From NCBI GenBank assembly GCA_003150235.1, contig QAMW01000048.1, forward strand, positions 11,717 through 75,716: DNA of 64,000 nt, given 5' to 3'. Of the stretch, positions 58,359 through 64,000 are shown one piece after another (position 1 is the stretch's first letter; each line of letters opens with the position of its first letter). Under the pieces are notes generated by a model. It searched no databases, had not been told where the DNA came from, and was given only the letters and a program-made list of their open reading frames with translations. The translations under genes were made by a program, and so were the position numbers. This DNA is from Bacteroidales bacterium (GTDB lineage: Bacteria > Bacteroidota > Bacteroidia > Bacteroidales > Muribaculaceae).

Positions 58359-58784
58359 TCAGAGCGCCTCGCGAATAGCCTTGACCATGTCGGCGTATTC
58401 CTCGTCGGTAAGATATACCTCCCCGGGATTCATGCGGAATGTGCCTCCGTAGTCGGGACCGTCGACATATTTGGGGGCGAGATGGAAATGGAGATGCGAC
58501 AGCTTGTCGCTGTAGGCACCGTAGTTGATTTTTTCGGGATGAAACACCTTGTCCATCGCGCGGGTAACACGGGTCACATCGTCCATAAACGCGTTGCGCT
58601 CCTCGGGTGTAAGTTCAAAGAGGTCATTGACATGATCCTTATAGGCGACAAGGCAACGTCCGCGATAAGTCTGCTCCTTGAAGAGAAACACACGCGACAC
58701 GCTTAGCGGCGCAATTTCTATCATCAGGTCGTGAAGAGTCTGATTGTTTGTACAATAAAGACATTCTTTGGGGTCACTTTTCAT
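58359..58784 (-). CDS. HIT-family nucleotide hydrolase/transferase
   Basis: About 141 aa from MKSDPKECLYC. The histidine triad is in LSHLHFHLAPK (HxHxH), and the CLYC pair near the start may bind zinc. HIT proteins act on nucleoside phosphate conjugates. Start chosen below the promoter at 58816-58823, which excludes the ATG at 58826. Confidence 0.88.
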   Translation of the reverse strand: MKSDPKECLYCTNNQTLHDLMIEIAPLSVSRVFLFKEQTYRGRCLVAYKDHVNDLFELTPEERNAFMDDVTRVTRAMDKVFHPEKINYGAYSDKLSHLHFHLAPKYVDGPDYGGTFRMNPGEVYLTDEEYADMVKAIREAL

Positions 58785-58815
58785 AATTCTTGGTATTATT
58801 TTAATGTTATGTTCA

Positions 58816-58823
58816 CAAATGTA
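58816..58823 (-). promoter_or_regulatory. -7 promoter box of the HIT gene
   Basis: Minus strand TACATTTG matches TAnnTTTG. It diverges from a like box at 58869-58876. Confidence 0.55.
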
Positions 58824-58868
58824 CAAAGAAATCTCGACAAACAGGCGCGCAAACTCGCATAATATTGA

Positions 58869-58876
58869 TACATTTG
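58869..58876 (+). promoter_or_regulatory. -7 promoter box of the nuclease gene
   Basis: TACATTTG on the plus strand, 26 bp before the start codon at 58902. Confidence 0.55.
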
Positions 58877-58901
58877 TATAGCATATAAAAATGGCTTCCC
58901 G

Positions 58902-59741
58902 ATGAAGAAAAGATATAAATCACGAAACAGACGCCGCATCACGCGACTACTGCTCTCACTGGCGGCTCTGGCATTTGTGGCTCTCCGCCCGCTTGCCGGC
59001 TGTCATGCCGACGACGGAACCGTTGCACCCCCTTCCACGACCGGCGACCTTACCGCCGTAATCATCCCCGACACACTGCGGGCGCAGATTGTGGAGTATG
59101 CCGGCATGACCGTATCATTCAATCCCTCGCGCCATATTCCCAACTGGGTAGCATGGGAACTCACCGCCGAGGAGACACTCGGCACTGTGCCCCGCGCCAA
59201 GGGATTCACCGCCGACCTCTCAGTAGCCGGATGCCCCGAACCGTGGGAATACTCTTACTCCGGATACGACCGCGGGCATATCGCTCCCGCAGGCGACATG
59301 AAATGGAGCCGCGAGGCGATGGAGCAGTCATTTTACATGACCAACGTGTGCCCGCAGGTGAAATCATTCAACTCCGGAGTGTGGGCGCGCCTGGAGGAGA
59401 AATGCCGCACATGGGCGCAAGCCGACAGTGCCATCATCATCGTAGCAGGTCCGGTGATGACCGATCCCGTCATCGAGACTATCGGTGACAGTCACATCGC
59501 AGTGCCGCAACGCTTCTTCAAGGTAATCCTGTCGCCCTACGCCGACCCGCCGCGAGCCATCGGATTTCTGATGAACAACGGCGCTGTCTCCGGCGGTATG
59601 CAGGCGGCAGCCGTGTCGGTCGACGCCGTGGAAGAAGCCACCGGCTACGATTTCTTCTCCGCCCTGCCCGACAGCGTGGAGAAGGAAGTGGAATCGCAAT
59701 GCCGCTTTCACTACTGGAGTACCTTAAAACCGCGCCGATAA
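58902..59741 (+). CDS. Exported DNA/RNA non-specific endonuclease
   Basis: A 279-aa NUC1-family protein. A basic N-terminus and hydrophobic segment with LAGC near residue 34 suggest export, perhaps as a lipoprotein. Active site: YDRGHIAPAGDM with His126, then FYMTNVCPQ and SFNSGVW with the metal-binding Asn. Degrades nucleic acids outside the cytoplasm. Overlaps the frame of the next gene but not its chosen start. Confidence 0.92.
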   Translation: MKKRYKSRNRRRITRLLLSLAALAFVALRPLAGCHADDGTVAPPSTTGDLTAVIIPDTLRAQIVEYAGMTVSFNPSRHIPNWVAWELTAEETLGTVPRAKGFTADLSVAGCPEPWEYSYSGYDRGHIAPAGDMKWSREAMEQSFYMTNVCPQVKSFNSGVWARLEEKCRTWAQADSAIIIVAGPVMTDPVIETIGDSHIAVPQRFFKVILSPYADPPRAIGFLMNNGAVSGGMQAAAVSVDAVEEATGYDFFSALPDSVEKEVESQCRFHYWSTLKPRR

Positions 59742-59761
59742 TCGCCAAAATGCAGGAAGAT

Positions 59762-60907
59762 ATGAATTTCACAGCCCTACGCCGCCTCCCGGCGGCAATT
59801 ATCGCACTGACACTTTCAGCAGTCGCTCTCGCCGAGCTACCGCATTACAAGGAAATCACCACCGGGAAAATCCCCATCGCCACATCGGGCGAAATCCGGC
59901 GCTACTCCGTGGAGTCACACCAATTAGGCTCATCAGTCACCGTCGATGTGTGGACACCCGACGGGTATTCATCCGCGGCATCCACCCGTTACCCGGTAAT
60001 CTATGCCCATGACGGGCAAAATCTCTTTGACCCCGCGTTTTCATTCGCAGGAGTGGCATGGGAAATTGACTCCAAGGCACAAGAGCTCATTGACCGAGGC
60101 ACTATCACAGCCCCAATCGTGGTAGGCATCAGCAACCGGGGCGACAAAGGTCTGCGTCCCAACGACTATTTCCCCGAGAAGGTGCTCGACTATATCCCCG
60201 CCACCGACCGCGACAAAACTAAAATTTTTGACACCTGCAAAGGCGGCTTTTACGGCGACGAGGAAGCCGCCTTCGTGGCGACCGAACTGAAGCCGCTCAT
60301 CGACCGGCTCTATCTCACCAATCCCGCGCCATCCCACACATTTGCCATCGGCTCATCGATGGGCGGACTCGCATCGCTCTACCTCATGTGTGAATACCCC
60401 GATTTGTTTGGCGGCGCGGCTTGTCTGTCAACCCACTGGATAGGGTCGCTTGACCTCGACCCCGACTACAACATGAGCGACGACCCGGTGTGTGCCAAGG
60501 CAATCCTCGCCTACATGAACGCGTGTCTCCCCTCCCCCGCCACTCACCGGCTATACCTCGATCAGGGCACCGAAGGCTGGGATGCCGCCTATCTGCCCTA
60601 CGAGGCAACGGCACGACAGATTGCCCTCGACCACGGATATTCGGTTGCCGACGGCTCGCTCATGACCCACGACGCCACCGGAGCGGGACACAACGAATGG
60701 TACTGGCAGCAACGCATCACCCTCCCGCTCGAATTTCTGCTCGACCCGCACCGCCTACCGGCATCAATCCCCTCCATATCCACCACTATTTATAGCGACA
60801 ATCTCTATATCGGGCTCACCGGACTCATCCACCACGACGACAACACTCTCCTACCCTCAGGCATCTACATCCATCCCCGGTCCGATACCAAAATCCTCAT
60901 CCCCTGA
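59762..60907 (+). CDS. Secreted esterase (Fes/esterase D-like)
   Basis: About 381 aa from MNFTALRRLPAAIIALTLSA, a signal peptide; longer starts at 59699 overlap the nuclease gene. Alpha/beta hydrolase with YPVIYAHDGQNLFD, nucleophile Ser in IGSSMGGLASLY and a late HNEWYWQQR with the likely catalytic His. Substrate unknown; siderophore or sugar esters are usual for the family. Lies 20 bp after the nuclease, probably in one operon with it. Confidence 0.87.
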   Translation: MNFTALRRLPAAIIALTLSAVALAELPHYKEITTGKIPIATSGEIRRYSVESHQLGSSVTVDVWTPDGYSSAASTRYPVIYAHDGQNLFDPAFSFAGVAWEIDSKAQELIDRGTITAPIVVGISNRGDKGLRPNDYFPEKVLDYIPATDRDKTKIFDTCKGGFYGDEEAAFVATELKPLIDRLYLTNPAPSHTFAIGSSMGGLASLYLMCEYPDLFGGAACLSTHWIGSLDLDPDYNMSDDPVCAKAILAYMNACLPSPATHRLYLDQGTEGWDAAYLPYEATARQIALDHGYSVADGSLMTHDATGAGHNEWYWQQRITLPLEFLLDPHRLPASIPSISTTIYSDNLYIGLTGLIHHDDNTLLPSGIYIHPRSDTKILIP

Positions 60908-61014
60908 CCGGCACATATTCCATACGGTTACACATTTTTATCGGATATCGGCAAGTTTCAGCGAAAAGAGAGGATGCATCAGCGCGATTCTAGTACATCC
61001 AATATATTGCCATT

Positions 61015-61131
61015 TAAACAGTTCCGCCATTAGGGCGGCTGTGAGCCACACAGATTCATTAAAGAGAGACGGGGCTCAATTTTAGTCTCGCCGCCCTGTG
61101 TCTGACACCCTATAATCTATCCGTTATCCAT
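61015..61131 (-). pseudogene. Decayed copy of the RhuM-like N-terminal ORF
   Basis: Matches 62050-62169 along its length on the minus strand (start ATGGATAACGG versus ATGGATAGCGG) but has a TAG at codon 5 and frameshifts. It lies just after the Fic gene, so the Fic gene is flanked by an intact and a dead copy of the same sequence. The rest of the gap 60908-61014 shows nothing. Confidence 0.75.
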
Positions 61132-61138
61132 TCATTAC

Positions 61139-62011
61139 TTACTCTTCCTCATAATAATAGGAGTAGTCAATGCCTTTCATGAACATTTCTCGGTCGTTGA
61201 TTTTGTCGGTCAGCGCTCCTTTCAGCAAAGCTTTGATATGTGTGGAATCGACAACGCTCTCACGCATCGCTGTCAGATATTCATTCTTGTCAATCCGGCT
61301 CCAGTCCACACAGCGCTTAAGCGATTGGCGGAGCATCAGGTCGAGCCAGATGCGTGTGCTTCGCCCGTTTCCATCCATAAATGGATGAACCACATTCATT
61401 TCCACATACTTGTCGGCGATTTCATCGAGAGCGGTTTCCTGCATACGTTCAATCGTCGGAATGATGGTTGGGAAGTGTAGACAGTTGGCAAACGTAAAAC
61501 CACCCTTCGATATATTCTTATTCCTTATCTGTCCGGCAAATTCATATAATCCGCCAAACAGATAGGCATGTATCTGCTGTAGGCATTTCATACTGCCCGG
61601 CTCCAGGGAATTGAGCAAGCCACTTTCAAACAGTGTGTATGCCTTCTTGCGGCTCTGCCCGTCAATAGTATTGTCGCTGTATGTGAACCAGTCAAGAAAC
61701 TTACTTGCTCGGTTATTGGGATAATGTTTGGCAAGAAGAACAATATCCTCAGCTGAAAGAGCATCACTATTGTACTGCTTACCATCAGCAGCGATAATTT
61801 TCAGTTTGTGAGTGCCACTCACGAACTGAACACCCTCATGTTTCAGCTTACGTTTAAGCCAGCGCCAATAGTTGCCTGCCTTCGTGTAGTCCGGCTCATC
61901 ATTGATAGCGCGCACCACATCCGTAGCCGAGAACCACCAGCAGTTGTTCTCGTCATCCCAGACCGCCCTAACCTCGCGATCATTGAAAAACCGTATCGAC
62001 TTCTTGCTCAT
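61139..62011 (-). CDS. Fic-domain protein with N-terminal BRO-like domain
   Basis: A 290-aa protein. Residues 5-57 (IRFFNDREVRAVWDDE, WWFSATDVVRAIND) resemble Bro-N/KilA-type DNA-binding domains. Residues about 120-260 form a Fic core with HPFMDGNGRSTR (His209-Arg217), the full HxFx[D/E]GNGRxxR motif, so AMP transfer to a target protein is expected. No inhibitory helix motif (S/TxxxE G/N) is evident inside. The ORF before it overlaps by 4 bp and could be its antitoxin. Confidence 0.88.
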   Translation of the reverse strand: MSKKSIRFFNDREVRAVWDDENNCWWFSATDVVRAINDEPDYTKAGNYWRWLKRKLKHEGVQFVSGTHKLKIIAADGKQYNSDALSAEDIVLLAKHYPNNRASKFLDWFTYSDNTIDGQSRKKAYTLFESGLLNSLEPGSMKCLQQIHAYLFGGLYEFAGQIRNKNISKGGFTFANCLHFPTIIPTIERMQETALDEIADKYVEMNVVHPFMDGNGRSTRIWLDLMLRQSLKRCVDWSRIDKNEYLTAMRESVVDSTHIKALLKGALTDKINDREMFMKGIDYSYYYEEE

Positions 62012-62169
62012 TTGTATGGTATTTTATATTCCACAATTTGATTAGAGGTAAGCTGAAACAGCTCCGCCATCTGGTCAGCCGTGACCCACACAGTCTCATT
62101 GGCGAGTCGAACCTCAATCTTCGTTTCTCCGCCCTGCGTCTGAAATAATATAATCTGTCCGCTATCCAT
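62008..62169 (-). CDS. 53-aa RhuM-like N-terminal ORF, candidate Fic antitoxin
   Basis: Too short for standard gene lists. Reads MDSGQIILFQTQGG, IEVRLANETVWVTADQMAELFQ, the front of RhuM-type virulence proteins (WVT.DQMAELF helix-turn-helix start), then ends with a stop that overlaps the Fic start (ATGA). Either a trimmed leftover of a RhuM gene or a working small DNA-binding partner; the tight coupling favours expression. Confidence 0.6.
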   Translation of the reverse strand: MDSGQIILFQTQGGETKIEVRLANETVWVTADQMAELFQLTSNQIVEYKIPYK

Positions 62170-62177
62170 GAGACACA

Positions 62178-62819
62178 TTAAATGATTTCAACACGGAGTT
62201 TGATGTTAAGGACTTTAGCTATTTTGTCAAGCATCTTCTTTTTATCGGCAGTTGAACTATGTGTCAATATCATCCACCCATTGCCAACATCATGCTGCGC
62301 CCTTCCATACTTCTTATCTCGAGTATTTGAAATAATGGGAATTTTGCAAAATTTCAAGCCGAGTGAACGCACTCGTTCAATGCCTATCGTGAGAATTGCT
62401 TCTATAAATGTGTCTTTAGCTTTTGCATGGGTAATTACTTGACCGTTAGGCATGATGACACGTAGTCTCGTCTTAGGTGCAATGTCACCCTTGCCGACAT
62501 TGCGTGAGCCGTATGTTTTATGCTGCACTTCTGGATCCGGTTTGATTTCCACTGCATCGGGAAGGACATCGGCGATGTTGCGCTTGCGGGAGAGGCTGAC
62601 CTTTAGCGGAGAGCCGGGAATGTAATCAACCACGAGTACAAGCTCCCGTTCAACTTGTGCGAGTGCCGGCTCAATATTTTTACTAACGACCGGGAGCACC
62701 TCATTTTTGATAAGATGCTCTTCTTCGGCTTCAAGTTGCCGTTCCTGCTTTTCTGTCCACTCCATCCCGAACTCTTGGGATAGGCGACGAAGCTCATAAA
62801 GTTTGCTTAATTTACTCAT
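62178..62819 (-). CDS. Hypothetical protein upstream of the Fic pair (213 aa)
   Basis: No family recognised. Helical, charged N-terminus (MSKLSKLYELRRLSQEFGMEW), then a beta-rich C-terminal half (RLRVIMPNGQVITHAKAKDTFIEAILTIG). It lies 8 bp before the RhuM-like ORF, so these three genes form one operon. Confidence 0.72.
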   Translation of the reverse strand: MSKLSKLYELRRLSQEFGMEWTEKQERQLEAEEEHLIKNEVLPVVSKNIEPALAQVERELVLVVDYIPGSPLKVSLSRKRNIADVLPDAVEIKPDPEVQHKTYGSRNVGKGDIAPKTRLRVIMPNGQVITHAKAKDTFIEAILTIGIERVRSLGLKFCKIPIISNTRDKKYGRAQHDVGNGWMILTHSSTADKKKMLDKIAKVLNIKLRVEII

Positions 62820-62862
62820 GGTGTTAAGTCGATATACGTTAAATTGGTCGTATATTATGTTA

Positions 62863-62893
62863 CAAAGTTACAATTTTTTTCATAAAACATCAA
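62863..62893 (-). promoter_or_regulatory. Promoter of the Fic operon
   Basis: Minus strand TAACTTTG (62863-62870) with TTG at 62891-62893, 20 bp upstream. The -33 triplet touches the start codon of the divergent recombinase gene, so expression of the two may be linked. Confidence 0.65.
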
Positions 62894-63498
62894 TGATATA
62901 CGGCTATATAAGAGTTAGTTCCGACAAGCAGACCGTCGAGAACCAGCGTTTCGAGATAAATAAGTTCTGCGAGCGCGAAAAACTGACTATTGATGGTTGG
63001 ATTGAAGAAACCATCTCAGGCACTAAGGCTTATAATAAGCGTCAGCTCGGTGTGTTGCTCAATCGTATCAAGAAAGATGATCTAATCATCTGCGCTGAAC
63101 TTTCACGCCTCGGTAGAAACCTCTTCATGATTATGGAGATACTAAACATCTGCATGACAAAGGAGGCTAAGGTATGGACTATAAAGGATAACTATCGCCT
63201 CGGTGATGATATCCAGTCGAAGGTGCTTGCATTTGCCTTTGGATTATCTGCTGAAATTGAGCGCAATCTTATCTCTCAGCGCACAAAAGAAGCATTGGCA
63301 CGAAAGAAAGCAGAAGGTGTAACCCTCGGTCGCCCCAAAGGGCGTAAGAGTTCTCCTGACAAATATAAATTGAGCGGAAAAGAAACACTTATCCGAGAAT
63401 TGTTAAAAGAAGGCGTATCAAAACGAAAAATCGCAAAAATATGTAAGGTAGATAGGAATACTCTTGCTCGTTTTGTCAATTTGATGGAAGGAAAATGA
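62893..63498 (+). CDS. Serine recombinase (resolvase/invertase family)
   Basis: A 201-aa enzyme with the full signature MIYGYIRVSSDKQ (nucleophile Ser9), ELSRLGRN, a long E helix (FGLSAEIERNLISQRTKEAL) and a C-terminal HTH (LLKEGVSKRKIAKICKVDRNTLARFV). Likely a DNA invertase. Its stop overlaps the start of the target-recognition-domain gene (ATGA), which points to rearrangement of restriction-modification genes. Confidence 0.93.
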   Translation: MIYGYIRVSSDKQTVENQRFEINKFCEREKLTIDGWIEETISGTKAYNKRQLGVLLNRIKKDDLIICAELSRLGRNLFMIMEILNICMTKEAKVWTIKDNYRLGDDIQSKVLAFAFGLSAEIERNLISQRTKEALARKKAEGVTLGRPKGRKSSPDKYKLSGKETLIRELLKEGVSKRKIAKICKVDRNTLARFVNLMEGK

Positions 63499-64000
63499 GC
63501 GATTTCATGCGGCACAACGCCGCTGAAAGTACTTTCCCAAGTTCGGATTCATGGGTGATTCTGTCGCCGATTGAACAAAGCATAAAACGCAAAATTGAGG
63601 CAGCTGGCGTTCCATTGAAAAATTGGGACATTCAAATCAATTATGGAATTAAAACCGGCTACAATGAAGCTTTCATTATTACCACCGAGAAACGAGATGA
63701 AATCCTTGTTGCTTGCGCTGATGAAGATGAACGTAAGAGAACGGATGCATTAATACGACCTATTCTTCGTGGCCGCGACATTAAGCGTTACGGCTACGAA
63801 GATTCTCATCTATACCTAATTAACACCCACAATGGCATCAAGGGTAAACTTGAACGTATCCACATCGAAGATTATCCTGCGGTCAAGGCTCATCTCGACC
63901 AATATTGGGATAAGATCTCGACTCGTGCCGATAAAGGAGACACCCCATTCAACCTCCGCAACTGCGCTTATTTGGACGATTTTTCCAAGCCAAAAATAGC
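63495..64000 (+). CDS. Isolated TaqI-like C-terminal specificity domain of a Type IIG restriction-modification enzyme (partial)
   Basis: Open from ATG 63495 to the right edge (168 codons). The text SWVILSPIEQSIKRKIE, WDIQINYGIKTGYNEAF, LIRPILRGRDIKRYGY and LRNCAYLDDFSKPKI is the TaqI-C/Eco57I target-recognition domain that normally forms the C-terminal part of a long enzyme. Here it starts as its own ORF, coupled to a serine recombinase. Probably a silent or exchangeable recognition cassette; the rest lies outside the window. Confidence 0.85.
   Translation, partial: MSDFMRHNAAESTFPSSDSWVILSPIEQSIKRKIEAAGVPLKNWDIQINYGIKTGYNEAFIITTEKRDEILVACADEDERKRTDALIRPILRGRDIKRYGYEDSHLYLINTHNGIKGKLERIHIEDYPAVKAHLDQYWDKISTRADKGDTPFNLRNCAYLDDFSKPKI

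Overview
The window looks like a gut Bacteroidales chromosome, possibly Muribaculaceae (the family guess is weak). The evidence is a SusC-type receptor next to a hybrid two-component regulator, many promoters of the Bacteroidetes type (-7 TAnnTTTG), a MobV relaxase of the Bacteroides mobilizable-element kind, and Bacteroidales-style ICE accessory genes. Layout: positions 1-6935 are chromosome, with the N-terminal part of a SusC/RagA receptor and its probable HTCS regulator, both on the minus strand. Positions 6936-57234 look like one integrated mobilizable element of about 50 kb. A 13-bp direct repeat marks both ends; the right copy is the 3' end of an intact tRNA-Leu(CAG) gene (57223-57303) and the left copy (6936-6948) lies just outside a tyrosine recombinase gene (7248-8684). 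From 57311 to the end the chromosome resumes: SIMPL protein, HIT protein, secreted nuclease, secreted esterase, a Fic gene with a tiny coupled upstream ORF, and a serine recombinase coupled to an isolated Type IIG target-recognition domain that runs off the window. Inside the element, the left module (7-23.5 kb) has integrase, an AbiE toxin-antitoxin pair, two SSB-like genes, many small ICE-type genes preceded by long structured leaders, a degenerate serine-recombinase-like regulator, a winged-helix protein, the MobV relaxase and an OmpA-family protein. The right module (48.3-57.2 kb) has a lysozyme, an ArdC-like gene cut by an IS21-family insertion, a broken XRE gene, two DnaC-like ATPases, a replication-type protein and HTH proteins. 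No coupling protein or type IV secretion genes are seen, so the element would need a helper (IME rather than ICE). Cargo: between the modules lies an unbroken minus-strand run of 25 genes (48021 to 23681), very probably one operon, that encodes an aryl-polyene / flexirubin-like pathway. A tyrosine-ammonia-lyase-like enzyme would make 4-coumarate; an acyl-adenylating ligase would activate it; two ACPs, three complete ketosynthases plus two KS-like proteins without a catalytic cysteine, a ketoreductase and two hot-dog dehydratases would build the conjugated chain. A thioesterase, methyltransferase, three acyltransferase-bearing proteins, a glycosyltransferase, a CrtI-like oxidoreductase, a LolA-like carrier and an MMPL exporter would tailor it, attach it to lipid and move it to the outer membrane. 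No DarA/DarB-like dialkylresorcinol genes are present, which favours an aryl polyene over a true flexirubin. The main message is that a complete outer-membrane pigment pathway appears to ride on a tRNA-Leu-targeting mobilizable element. A second message is a family of long structured leaders, two of which (13440-13650, 15058-15270) are clearly homologous and fold alike.
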